In this document: positions 46,768-58,250 of the stretch, one piece after another
Layout: every line of letters begins with the position of its first letter
Numbering within the stretch: the stretch's first letter is position 1
Made by a program: the position numbers and the translations under genes
The notes under the pieces: model-generated
Database searches by the model: none
Told to the model about the DNA's origin: nothing
Seen by the model: the letters and a program-made list of their open reading frames with translations, nothing else
From: Balaenoptera acutorostrata
Lineage: Eukaryota; Chordata; Mammalia; Artiodactyla; Balaenopteridae
Direction of reading: 5' to 3'
Length of the DNA stretch: 64,000 nt
NCBI RefSeq assembly: GCF_949987535.1
Contig: NC_080081.1
Coordinates: 50,433,153 to 50,497,152 of the forward strand

Positions 46768-49700
46768 TTAGATTCCATATATATGTGTTAGCATACTGTA
46801 TTTGTTTTTCTCATTCTGACTTACCTCACTCTGTATGACAGACTAACTCCATCCACCTCACTACAAATAACTCCACTTCACTTTTTTCTATGGCTGAGTA
46901 ATATTCCATTGTATATATGTGCCACATCTTCTTTATCCATTCGTCTGATGATGGACACTTAGGTTGCATCCATGTCATGACTATTGTAAATAGAGCTGCA
47001 ATGAAAATTGTGGTACATGACTCTTTTTGAATTATGGTTTTCTCAGGGTATATGCCCAGTAGTGGGATTGCTAGGTCGTATGGTAGTTCTATTTTTAGTT
47101 TTTTAAGGAACCTCCATACTGTTCTCCATAGCGCCTGTACCAATTTACATTCCCACCAACAGTGCAGTAGTGTTCCTTTTTCTCAACACCCTCTCCAGCA
47201 TTTATTGTTTCTAGATTTTTTGATGATGGCCATTCTGACTGGTGTGAGATGATATCTCATTGTAGTTTTGATTTGCATTTCTCTAATGATTAATGATGTT
47301 GAGCATTCTTTCATGTGTTTGTTGGCAATCTGTATATCTTCTTTGGAGAAATGTCTATTTAGGTCTTCTGCCCATTTTTGGATTGGGTTGTTTGTTTTTT
47401 TTTTTGTTATTGAGCTGCATGAGCTGCTTGTAAATCTTGGAGATTGATCCTTTGTCAGGTACTTCATTTGCAAATAACTTCTCCCATTCTGAGGGTTGTC
47501 TTTTGGTCTTGTTTATGGTTTCCTTTGCTGTGCAAAAGCTTTTAACTTTCATTAAGTCCCATTTGTTTATTTTGTTTTTATTTCCATTTCTCTAGGAGGT
47601 GGGTCAAAAAGGATCTTGCTGTGATGTATGTCATAGAGTGTTCTGCCTATGTTTTCTTCTAAGAGTTTGATAGTGTCTGGCCTTACATTTAGGTATTTAA
47701 CCCATTTTGAGTTTATTTTTGTGTATGGTGTTAGGGAGTGTTCTAATTTCATACATTTACATGTACCTGTCCACTTTTCCCAGCACCACTTATTGAAGAG
47801 GCTGTCTTTTCTCCACTGTATATACTTGCCTCCTTTATGAAAGATAAGGTGGCAATATGTGCATGGGTTTATCTCTGGGCTTTCTGTCCTGTTCCATTGA
47901 TCTATGTTTCTGTTTTTGTGTCAGTACCATACTGTCTTGATTACTGTAGCTTTGTAGTATAGTCTGAAGTCAGGGAACCTGATTCCTCCAGCTCCAATTT
48001 TCGTTCTCAAGATGGCTTTGGCTATTCAGAGTCTTTTGTGTTTCCATACAAATTGTGAAATTTTTTGTTCTAGTTCTGTGAAAAATGCCAGTGGTAGTGT
48101 GATAGGGATTCAATTGAATCTGTAGATTGCTTTGGGTGGTAGAGTCATTTTCACAATGTTGATTCTTCCAATCCAAGAACATGGTATATCTCTCCATCTA
48201 TTTGTATCATCTTTAATTTCTTTCATCAGTGTCCTATAATTTTCTGCATACAGGTCTTCTGTCTCCTTAGGTAGGTTTATTCCTAGATATTTTATTCTTT
48301 TTGTTGCAATGGTAAACGGGAGTGTTTTCTTAATTTCACTTTCAGATTTTCATCATTAGTGTATAGAAATGCAATAGATTTCTGTGCATTAATTTTGTAT
48401 CCTGCTACTTTACCAAATTCATTGATTAGCTCTAGTAGTTTTCTGGTAGCATCTTTAGGATTCTCTATGTATAGCATCATGCCATCTGCAAACAGTGACA
48501 GCTTTACTTCTTCTTTTCCAATTTGGATTCCTTTTATTTCTTTTTTTTTCTCTGATTTCTGTGGCTAACACTTCCAAAACTATGTTGAATAATAGTGGTG
48601 AGAGTGGGCAACCTTGTCTTTTTCCTGATCTTAGTGGAAATGGTTTCAGTTTTTCACTATTGAGGACAATGTTGGCTGTGGGTTTGTCATATATGGCCTT
48701 TATTATGTTGAGGAAAGTTCCCTCTATGCCTACTTTCTGCAGGGCTTTTATCATAAATGGGTGTTGAATTTTGTCAAAAGCTTTCTCTGCATCTATTGAG
48801 ATGATCATATGGTTTTCCTCCTTCAATTTGTTAATATGGTGTATCACATTGATTGATTTGTGTATATTGAAGAATCCTTGCATTCCTGGAATAAACCCCA
48901 CTTGATCATGGTGTATGATCCTTTTAACATGCTGTTGGATTCTGTTTGTTAATATTTTGTTGAGGATTTTTGCATCTATGTTCATCAGTGATATTGGCCT
49001 GTAGTTTTCTTTCTTTGTGACATCTTTGTTTGGTTTTGGTATCAGGGTGATGGCGGCCTTGTAGAATGAGTTGGGGGGTGTTCCTCCCTCTGCAATATAT
49101 TGGAAGAGTTTGAGAAGGATAGGTGTTAGCTCTTCTCTAAATGTTTGATAGAATTCGCCTGTGAAGCCATCTGGTCCTGGAATTTTGTTTGTTCGAAGAT
49201 TTTTAATCACAGTTTCAATTTCAGTGCTTGTGATTGGTCTGTTCATATTTTCTATTTCTTCCTGGTGCAGTCTCAGCAGATTGTGCACTTCTAAGAATTT
49301 GTCCATTTCTTCCAGGTTGTCCATTTTATTGGCATAGAGTTGCTTGTAGTATTCTCTCATGATCGTTTGTATTTCTGCCATTTCTTTTGTTACTTCTCCT
49401 TTTTCATTTCTAATTCTATTGATTTCAGTCTTCGCCCTTTTTTTCTTGATGAGTCTGGCTAATGATTTATCAATTTTGTTTATCTTCTCAAACAACCAGC
49501 TGTTAGTTTTAATGATCTTTGCTATAGTTTCCTTCATTTCTTTTTCATTTATTTCTGATCTGATCTTTATGATTTCTTTCCTTCTGCTCGCTTTGGGGAT
49601 TTTTGTTCTTCTTTCTCTAATTGCTTTAGGTGCAAGGTTAGGTTGTTTATTCGAGATGTTTCCTGTTTCTTCAGGTAGGTTTGTATTGCTGTAAACTTCC

Positions 49701-50585
49701 CTCTTAGAACTGCTTTTGCTGCATCCCATAGGTTTTGGGTCATCGTGTCTCCATTGTCATTTGTTTCTAGGTATTTTTTGATTTGCCCTTTGATTTCTTC
49801 AGTTTTCACTTCATTATTAAGTAGTGTATTGTGTAGCCTCCATGTGTTTGTATTTTTTACAGATCTTTTCCTGTAATTGATATCTAGTCTCATAGCATTG
49901 TGGTTGGAAAAGATACTTGATACAATTTCAATTTTCTTAAATTTACCAGGACTTGATTTGTAACCCAAGATATGCTCTATCCTGGAGAATGTTCCATGAG
50001 CACTTGAGAAAAATGCGTATTCTGTTGTTTTTGGGTGGAATGTCCTATAAATATCAATTAAGTCCATCTTGTTTAATGTATCATTTAAAGCTTGTGTTTC
50101 CTTATTTATTTTCATTTTGGATGATCTGTCCATTGGTGAAAGTGGGGTGTTAAAGTCCCCTACTATGATTGTGTTACTGTCGATTTCCCCTTTTGTGGCT
50201 GTTAGTATTTGCCTTATGTATCGAGGTGCTCCTATGTTGGGTGCATAAATATTTACAATTGTTAATCTTCTTCTTTAATCGATCCTTTGATCATAATATA
50301 GTGTCCTTCTTTGTCTCTTGTAATAGTCTTTATTTTAAAGTCTATTTTGTCTGATATGAGAATTGCTACTCTAGCTTTCTTTTGATTTCCATTTGCATGG
50401 AATATCTTTTTCCATCCCCTCACTTTCAGTCTATGTGTGTCCCTAGGTCTGAAGTGGGTCTCTTGTAGACAGCATATATACGGGTCTTGTTTTTGTATCC
50501 ATTCAGCCAGTCTGTGTCTTTTGGTGGGAGCATTTAATCCGTTTACATTGAAAGGAATTATCGATATGTATATTCCTATTCCCAT
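46768..50585 (-). pseudogene. L1 ORF2: L1 ORF2 relic (endonuclease / reverse transcriptase), copy B
   Basis: Start codon at 50585 (MGIGIYISIIPFNVNGLNAP). The first 107 codons run to a break near 50262; the endonuclease resumes in 50133-49567 with RIEHIL (Glu codon 49975-49977) and SNH instead of SDH (49900-49908), so the conserved catalytic Asp is lost. A 424-codon frame (49729-48455) covers the linker and reverse transcriptase through [34 protein letters not shown] and [12 protein letters not shown], then a frameshift in the T run at 48541-48550 falls just before the catalytic motif, which reads FADG (48481-48492) rather than FADD. A stop at 47183-47185 lies inside the Cys-rich knuckle after its second Cys. 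The span of 3818 nt is near full length. The protein is dead at several steps. Confidence 0.93.
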
Positions 50586-50643
50586 TTTCTTAAATGTTTT
50601 GGGTTTGTTATTGTAGGTGTTTTCCTTCTCTTGTGTTTCTTGC

Positions 50644-51542
50644 CTAGAGAAGATCCTTTAGCATTTGTTGTAAAGCTGGATTGGTGGTGCTGAACTCTCT
50701 CAGCTTTTGCTTGTCTGTAAAGTTTTTAATTTCTCCATGAAATCTGAATGAGATCCTTGCTGGGTAGAGTAATTTTTGTTGTAGGTTTTTCTCCTTCATC
50801 AGTTGAAATATGTCCTGCCACTCCCTTCTGGCTTGCAGAGTTTCTGCTGAAAGTTCAACTGTTAACCTTATGGGGATTCCCTTGTGTGTTATTTGTTGTT
50901 TTTCCCTTGCTGCTTTTAGTATGTTTTAATTATATTTAATTTTTGATAGTTTGGTTAATATGTGTCTTGGTGTGTTTCTCCTTGGACTTATCCTGTATGG
51001 GACTCTCTGTGCTTCAAGGACTTGATTAACTATGTCCTTTCCCACATTAGGGAAATTTTCAACTATAATCTCTTCAAATATTTTCTCAGTCCCTTTATTT
51101 TTCTCTTCTTCTTCTGGGACCCCTATAATTCGAATGTTGGTGCATTTAATATTGTCCCAGAGGTCTCTGAGATTGTCCTCAGTTCTTTTCATTTTTTTTT
51201 TTTTTTCTTTATTCTGCTCTGCAGTAGTTATTTCCACTATTTTATCTTCCAGGTCACTTATCCGTTCTTCTGCCTCAGTTATTCTGCTATCGATCCCTTC
51301 TAGAGTATTTTTAATTCCCTTTTTTTTTTTTTCATCGTTGCTTGGTTCCTCTTTAGTTCTTCTTCGTCCTTGTTAAATGTTTCTTGCATTTTGTCTATTC
51401 TATTTCCAAGATTTTGTGTCATCTTTACTATCATTATTCTGAATTCTTTTTCAGGTAGACTGCCTATTTCCTCTTCATTTGTTAGGTCTGGTGTGTTTTT
51501 ACCTTGCTCCTTCATCTGCTGTGTGTTTTTCTGTCTTCTCAT
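50644..51542 (-). pseudogene. L1 ORF1: L1 ORF1 relic (RNA-binding protein), copy B
   Basis: The start MRRQKNTQQMKEQGKNTPD (51542) is in frame within a longer frame that begins in the 5' UTR. The N-terminal coiled coil (KMTQNLGNRIDKMQETFNKD) reads to about 51300, where an expanded T run shifts the frame. The next piece (to 50926) has EDKIVEITTAEQNKEK, the RRM-like RDLWDNIKCTNIRIIGVPEE and SPRRNTPRH, ending in TAA after KIKYN. The C-terminal domain and the TAG at 50644 follow. 899 nt is not a multiple of three. The homologous ORF1 of copy A is broken at different places, so the two decayed independently. Confidence 0.88.
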
Positions 51543-52055
51543 TTTGCTTATCTTACTGTGTTTGGGGTCTCCTTTTCGCAGGCTACAGGTTTGTAGTTCC
51601 CGTTGTTTTTGGTATCTGTTGCCAGTGGCTAAGGTTGGTTCAGTGTGTTGTGTAGGCTTCCTGGTGGAGGGGACTAGTGCCTGTATTCTGGTGGATGAGG
51701 TCGGATCTTGTCTTTCTGGTGGGCACGTCCACATCTGGTGGTGTGTTTTGGGGTGTCTGTGGCCTTATTATGATTTTAGGCAGTCTCTCTGCTAATGGAT
51801 GGGGCTGTGTTCCTGTCTTGCTAGTTGTTTGGCATAGGGTGTCCAGCACTGTAGCTTGCTGGTCATTGAGTGAAGCTGGGTTTTGGTGTTGAGATGGAAA
51901 TCTCTGGGAGGTTTTCACCATTTGGTATTACATGGAGCTGGTAGGTCTCTTGTGGACCAGTGTCCTGAAGTTGGCTCTCCCACCTCAGAGGCACAGCCCT
52001 GATTCCTGGCTGGAATACCAAGAGCCTTTCATCAACACGGCTCAGAATAAAAGGG

Positions 52056-52059
52056 AGAA

Positions 52060-52111
<52 letters not shown>
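52056..52111. repeat. (GAAA)n microsatellite in copy B 5' UTR
   Basis: About 13 GAAA units. Copy A has only a GAAAGAAAGAGG seed at the matching position (near 5860). Confidence 0.95.
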
Positions 52112-52318
52112 GGATAAAATAAAATAAAGTAAGACAAAATAAAATAACGTTATTAAAATAAAAAATAATTTTTAAGAAAAAAATTGTTTTAATTAAAAAA
52201 AAAACAAAAAAATGGACGGACTGAACCCTAGGACAAATGGTGAAAGCAAAGCTATACAGACAAAATCTCACACAGAAACATACACATGCACACTCACAAA
52301 AAGAGGAAAATGGGGGAA

Positions 52319-52321
52319 AAT

Positions 52322-52395
<74 letters not shown>

Positions 52396-52396
52396 G
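52319..52396. repeat. (TA)n microsatellite in copy B 5' UTR
   Basis: About 78 bp of TA with two breaks. Copy A has only GTTAATATATCC at the matching place (near 6250). Confidence 0.95.
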
Positions 52397-53594
52397 CTGT
52401 TCCCACAGTCCACCTCCTCAATTTGGGATGATTCGTTGTCTATGCAGGTATTCAACAGATGCAGGTACATCAAGTTGTTTGTGGAGCTTTAATCCGCTGC
52501 TCCTGAGGCTGCTGGGAGAGATTTCCCTTTGTCTTCTTTGTTCGCACAGCTCCCGGGGTTCAGCTTTGGATTTGGACCCACCTCTGTGTGTAGGTCGCCT
52601 GAGGGCGTCTGTTCTTCTATCACACAGGATGAGGTTAAAGAAGCAGCTGCTTTGGGGGCTCTGACTCCCTCAGGCTGGGTGGAGGGAGGGGTATGTATGC
52701 GAGTCGAGCCTGCAGCAGCAGAGGCTGGCGTGACGTTGCACTAGCCTGAGGTGCACCGTGCGTTCTCCCGGGGAAGTTGTCCCTGGATCACGGGAGCCTG
52801 GCCATGGCAGGCTGCACAGGCTCCCAGGAGTGGCAGTGTGGAGAGTGACCTGTGCTTGCACACAGGGTTCTTGGTGGTGGCAGCAGCAGCCTTAGCGTCT
52901 CATGCCCATCTCTGGGGTCCGCGCTGATAGCCACGGCTCGCGCCCATCTCTGGAGCTTGTTTAGGCGTTGCTCTGAATCCCCTCTCCTCGCACACCATGA
53001 AACAAAGAGGCAAGAAAAAGTCTCTTGCCTGTTCGGTACCTCCAGACCTTTTCCTGGACTCCCTCCTGGTTAGCTGTGGTGCACTAACCCCTTCAGGCTG
53101 TGTTCACGCCGCCAATCCCAGTCCTCTCCCTGCGATCTGACTGAAGCCCGAGCCTCAGCTCCCAGCCCCCACCCGCCCCGGCGGGTGAGCCGACAAGCCT
53201 CTAGGGCTGGTGAGTGCTGCTCGGCACCACTCCTCTATGCGGGAATCTCTCCGCTTTGCCCTCTGCACCCGTGGCTGCTGCGCTCTCCTCCGTTGCTCCG
53301 AAGCTTCTCCCCTCTGCCACCCGCAGTCTCCACTCGCGAAGGGGCTTCCTAGTGTGTGGAAACCTTTCCTCCTTCACAACTCCCTCCCACTGGTGCAGGT
53401 ACAGTCTCTATTCTTTTGTCTCTGTTATTTCTTTATTCTTTTGCCCTACCCAAGTACGTGGGGAGTTTCTTGACTTTTGAGAGGTCTGACGTCTTCTGCC
53501 AGCGTTCATGGGGTGTTCTATAGGAGCAGTTCCACGTGTAGATATATTTCTGATGTATCTGTGGGGAGGAAGGTGATCTCCACGTCTTGCTCTT

Positions 53595-53605
53595 CCACCA
53601 TCTTC
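53595..53605 (-). promoter_or_regulatory. Degraded YY1-type site at L1 5' end (copy B)
   Basis: Minus strand GAAGATGGTGG against CAAGATGGCGG in copy A. The CpG changed to TpG and the first base differs. Confidence 0.6.
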
Positions 53606-53607
53606 TC

Positions 53608-53991
53608 TAACTGTGGTTTTTTTGATAGATAACTTTTTATCAGATTAAGGAAGTTTCCACTTATTTATTTACCTTTAAATGTTTTTATTATGGTAGACTA
53701 TTGGAATGTCAGATTTTTTTTCTGTTTTATCTATTTTTAATTAAGCCATTTTCAGTCATTTGTGTCTTTCTAGAAATTTAACTGTTCAGTCAAACTTACC
53801 TAATTTATTGGCATACAATTGTTCATAATATTCCTTTATAATTTGTTTCATTTCTGTAATGTCAGTATTAATGTTCCCACTTTAATTTCTGATTTTAGTA
53901 ATTTGTCTTCTTTCATTTTCCTTGTTAAATTTAGTTAAATATTTGCCAATTTTGTTGACCTTTTACAAGAAGTAGCTTTTGGTTTCATTAT
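53608..53991 (-). mobile_element. L1: Older host L1 ORF2, second segment
   Basis: Begins with the right target-site copy of L1 copy B (TAACTGTGGTTTT) and continues as old ORF2 antisense: AACTTTTTATCAGATTAAGG, then TTTATTGGCATACAATTG and AAGAAGTAGCTTTTGG. Interrupted again at about 53991. Confidence 0.7.
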
Positions 53992-54094
53992 TTTTTTGTT
54001 TTGTTTTCTTTTTTCTCTTTTAAATTAATTTTTACTGGAGTATAGTTGATTTACAATGTTCTGTTAGTTTCTGCTGTACAACAAAGTGAATCAG

Positions 54095-54096
<2 letters not shown>

Positions 54097-54142
<46 letters not shown>
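54097..54142. repeat. (TA)n microsatellite
   Basis: About 46 bp of TA inside an L1 3' UTR. Confidence 0.95.
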
Positions 54143-54145
<3 letters not shown>

Positions 54146-54525
54146 CACTCTTTTTTTAGATTCTTTTCCCATATAGATCATTACAGAGTATTGAGTAGTG
54201 TTCCCTGTGCTATATAGTAGGTTATTATTAGTTATCTATTTTGTATGTAGTAGTGTTTATACGTCAATCCCAATCTCCCAGTTTATCCCTCTGCACCTTC
54301 CCCTTCTGTAACCATAAATTTGTTTTCTATATCTGTGAGTCTATTCCTGTTTTGTAAATAAGTTCACTTGTACCATTTCTTTTTTAGATTCCATATTTAA
54401 GTGATATCATATGATATTTGCCTTTCTCTGTCTTTACTTACTTCACTCAGTATGACAATCTCTAGGTCCATCCATGTCACTGCAAATGATATTATTTCAT
54501 TCCTTTTTATGGCTGAGTAATATCC

Positions 54526-54528
<3 letters not shown>

Positions 54529-54557
<29 letters not shown>
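54529..54557. repeat. (TA)n microsatellite
   Basis: About 29 bp of TA followed by CACACATACACA, at the L1 site where TGTATATATG normally lies. Confidence 0.9.
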
Positions 54558-54565
<8 letters not shown>

Positions 54566-54726
54566 TACACAACATCTTCTTTATCCATTCCTCTGCTGAT
54601 GGACATTTAGGTAGTTTCCATGTCCTAGCTATTGTAAATAGTGTTGCAATGAACATTGGGGTGCATATATCTCTTTGAATTATGGTTTTCTTCAGATATA
54701 TTCCCAGCAGTGGGATTGCTGGGTCA

Positions 54727-57700
54727 TTTGGTTTCTTTTACTGTTCTTCATTTCATGTATTTCTGTTATAATATTTATTATTTCCATGTTTCTGCTTGAT
54801 TGCTTTTTTTTTTTTTCCCCCTCCAGTGTTTTAAGGTGCAAGTCTTGGTCATTGATTGGACATCTTTCCACTTTTTCAATACAGTGAGTTACAGCTGTAA
54901 ATTTCCTTCTAAGAACTGATTTAGCTGCATCCATAAGTTTTGATATGTTATGTCTTCATTTTCATTCATCTTGAAGTATTTTGTAATTTCTTTTGTGATT
55001 TCTTAGTTGACCCCTTGGTCAAATAAGTGTATCGTTTCTTTTCTATATATTTGTGAGTTTCACAAATTTCTTTCTGCTATTGATTTTAAAAAATTTATTC
55101 CATTGTATTTAGAGAACATACTTTGTATTATTTCAATACTTTAAAATTCATTTAGCTTCACTTATAGCCTAGAATATTGTCTATCCTAGAGAGTACCCCA
55201 TGTGCATTTGAGATTAATGTATATTCAGCCGTTTTGGGGTATTTTGTTCTCTGTATGTCTGTTAGGTCTTGTTGGTTTATAGTGTTATTCAAGTCTACTG
55301 TATACATGTTAATCTTCTGCCTAGTGTTCTATCCATTATTAAAAGTGAGACATTGAAGTCTCCAACTACCATAGCTGAATTGTCTATTTTTTATGTCTGT
55401 CTTTTGTTCTCTTGTATTTGAGGTACATATATGTTTATAATTTTTATATCTTCCGGATGGATTGATATTTTATTATTATAAAGTAATGCTCACCATCTCT
55501 AGGAACATTTTTAGATTTAGAGTCTATTTTGTCTGACATCAGTATAGACACTTCAGTTTTATTATGATTGCTGTTTGCATGATCTTCTAAAAATTCTTTT
55601 TGCTTTCTATCTAATTGTATATTTTATGTAAAGTATGTCTCCTGTAGGAAATATATAGTTGGGGTCTCTTTTTTTTTTTAATCCCAGTCTGACAATGTGT
55701 TTTTTCATCAGATTGCTTAGTCCATTCACATTTAGTTTTATTTTTGACATAATTGGAATTGTTTGTCATTTTATTAATTTTTTTTCTCGTATGTTGTTTG
55801 TTCCTCCAGTCCTCCTTTAATGCTTTCTTTTGCATTAAGTGAATGTTTTTTAGTTTAAAATTGTAATTACTTTAATAGTTTTTTTCACTATCGATTTTTC
55901 CGTTATGTCTTTAGTGGTTGCTCTAGGGCTTACCACATATATATTAATTTATCAGAATCTACTTTAGACTTATACTAACATAATTTAATGAGATATAGAA
56001 ATGTTACTCCTACATAGTTCTATTTTCCCCTCTTTTGTGTTATTATTGTTACACATGATACATCTACATATTTTACAAATACATTGAATACATTGTTTCA
56101 GGAATTAATTTTTATAATTTTATATCTTTTAAAGAAGCTTAGAGATGGAAGGAGAGCAATTATATATTTATAATGTTTGTTATATTAAACTTACCATTTT
56201 CCATTTCTGTATATCTTCATTTCTTCCTGAGGATTTAATTACCATATGGTGGCATTTCCTTATTCCAAAACAGCTTTATTTTCACCTACGTTCTTTAAGC
56301 TGTTGGTGCTAAATCTATTACATCTCTATGTATTATAAGCCAAAAAATACAATTATATATATGTATAGTTATATTATATATATTTATATATATATATAAA
56401 TCTATGTATAGATATATAGTTTTATACAATAGCTTTTTAAATAAGTTAAGAGAAAAGAAGTAAAGTAATATATATTTATACTGTTTTCTATAATTACATA
56501 ATTACCTTTACTGGTGGTTTTGGCTTTTTCACATTGATTTGAATTTCTATCTGGATTTACATGTTTTTTGCCTAAAGAAATTCTTTTAGTATTTTTTGGA
56601 AGGTGGGTTACCTAGCAATGAATTCTCTCAGCTTTTGCCTTTAGAAATGTCTTTTTTTTTTTTTTTTAACATCTTTATTGAATAGAAATGTCTTTATTTC
56701 ATCTTTATTTTTGAAAATTTTCCTGGGTATATTATAGCAGTCTTGCTTGATAGGTTTTCTTTGGGGAGTGGGGTGGGACATTGATTATTTTACCCACTGC
56801 CTTCTGGACTCTATTGTTCTTAATGAGAGGTTGGCTATTAATCTTATTGGCGGGGGAGCTGTAAGTGGTAAGTTGTAAGTAGTAAGTTGTTTTTTCTTGC
56901 TGCTTTCAAGACTTTCTTTTTGCTTTTGCTTATAAAGATTTTTTTAATGTTGTGTCTGTGTGTGTATCTTTGTATTTATTCTAGTTTGAGTTCATTGAGT
57001 CTCTGAGATGTGTAATTTAATCTCTTTCATCAGATTTGGAAAGAACTAAGCAATTATTTCTTCAACTTTTTTTGCTCCTTTTTCTCTCTCCTGTGCTTCC
57101 GGCAATTCTGTTGCAAATACATTGATGTGCTAATGGTTTTCCACATTTCTCTGAAGCTGTGTTCATTTTTCTTTATTTTTTTTTCTCTTTGTTCATCAAT
57201 GTGTACTTTTGTCAACCTATCTTCAAGTTCACAAATTTGTTTTTTGCCAGTTCAAATAATTGGTGAAGCATCTCTAGTGAATTTTTTATTTCAATTTTTG
57301 TAGTTTTCAACTCCAGAATTTCCATTTTGTTTCTTTTAAAAATTTCAATCTCCTGATTATTATTTTCTATTTGATGAGACATTGTCATCATACTCTCCTT
57401 TAATTCTTTAAACACAATTTTCTCTATATTTTGAGTGTATTTACAATATCTTCTTTACAGCTTATGTCTCTTAAACCCAACTTTTGGGCTTCCCTGAAAT
57501 GCAAACAATATTTCTGTTCTCTTTTCCTGTATACAAGTCACATTTTCCTGTTTTTTTTTTTTTCCACACCTCATGCTATTTTTGTTTTGAAAAACGGACA
57601 CTTTAATGCATTTTAGCAAGTTGTGATATTAATACTTTCCACCAGATTGCTAAGTCTTTTTATTATTTTGGTTAAATAACATAGTATAGCAACTCTGTGC

Positions 57701-58250
57701 ATTTACTACTACCTCTTGCTTCAGATCTTGATTTTATTATTTACATTTTTCTTTTTTATTTGCTTAAATGCTTGGCTGGACTAGGTCCAATCTGGGACTG
57801 TTTTCCTGCCCTACAATGGAGATGGGATAGGAAAGTCAGCCTCTATCCTCATCCTCTCAGTTTCACCTGTTTGGAATCTAACTTTTGCAACATGGAGCTG
57901 AGTAGGATGAGACATGTTGCTGATCTGCTTCACCTACAGTGAAACTGTAGCCCTAGACTGGGAGCTGGGGGAAGAGGGACCCCCACCTTTGTGACAGAAG
58001 CTAATCAGAGCAGAGCTTCTGTCATACTGTTCTGGGGAGGGGGATGAGAATAACTCTTGGCTCAAATGCTATGGACTCACAGTGTTCTTACTGACATGTC
58101 TTAGGTTTTCTTGAATGAAACTTATTAATTTCCTGTATGTCATCAGGATACCTTACAGAGATTTCAGTAGTTTTTATTATAATGTTCACCAGTAAATAAT
58201 GTTTAGCTGGGAAGAGTGTCTACCAAACTTCTACAACTGCCTTTTGGAAA
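54727..58250 (-). mobile_element. L1: Older host L1, third segment (ORF2 5' part, ORF1, 5' UTR)
   Basis: Antisense old L1: GAACTGATTTAGCTGCATCC, TTGAAGTCTCCAACTACC (endonuclease region), TCTGACAATGTGTTTTTTCA, then the C-terminal ORF1-like GGTTGGCTATTAATCTTATTGG and a coiled-coil-like piece at 57415-57212. GC-richer sequence at 57780-58060 is probably 5' UTR. Much older than copies A and B. The boundary near 58250 is approximate and the 5' UTR assignment is weaker than the rest. Confidence 0.65.
56642..56694 (-). mobile_element. L1: Micro L1 insertion (about 15 bp of L1 3' end plus poly(A)) with exact target-site duplication
   Basis: TAGAAATGTCTT at 56642-56653 is repeated exactly at 56683-56694. 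Between them (56654-56682) lies only a T run followed by AACATCTTTATTGAA. On the minus strand this reads TTCAATAAAGATGTT(A)n, the last bases of the L1 3' UTR with its AATAAA. It interrupts old L1 ORF1 sequence, which reads through once the insert and one target copy are removed. Confidence 0.85.

Larger units (their letters stand above)
46389..53607 (-). mobile_element. L1: Full-length LINE-1, copy B (minus strand)
   Basis: Complete L1 of about 7.2 kb with the same structure as copy A: 5' UTR (53607-51543), ORF1 relic (51542-50644), 57-bp spacer, ORF2 relic (50585-46768), 3' UTR with G-rich tract (46511-46540), AATAAA (46404-46409) and poly(A). It sits inside an older L1 and lies in direct orientation to copy A at a distance of 46.2 kb. 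Visual comparison shows very high similarity in most of both ORFs, so the copies belong to the same or sister subfamilies. Confidence 0.95.
51543..53607 (-). promoter_or_regulatory. L1 5' UTR / internal promoter, copy B
   Basis: Counterpart of 5339-7487. GC-rich distal part (about 52440-53350), A-rich low-complexity proximal part. Two microsatellites, (GAAA)n at 52056-52111 and (TA)n at 52319-52396, are absent from copy A at the matching places. The 5'-terminal YY1-type motif is damaged. Confidence 0.8.
53992..54726 (-). mobile_element. L1: 5'-truncated L1 inside the older host L1, minus strand
   Basis: 3' UTR and end of ORF2 of an L1 (TACTGGAGTATAGTTGATTT to GCAGTGGGATTGCTGGGTCA). Flanks TTTGGTTTCATTAT (53978-53991) and TTTGGTTTCTTTTA (54727-54740) form a plausible target-site duplication. 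Two (TA)n runs (54097-54142, 54529-54557) grew inside it. The T-rich tail at 53992-54030 is interrupted by G and C. Confidence 0.8.
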
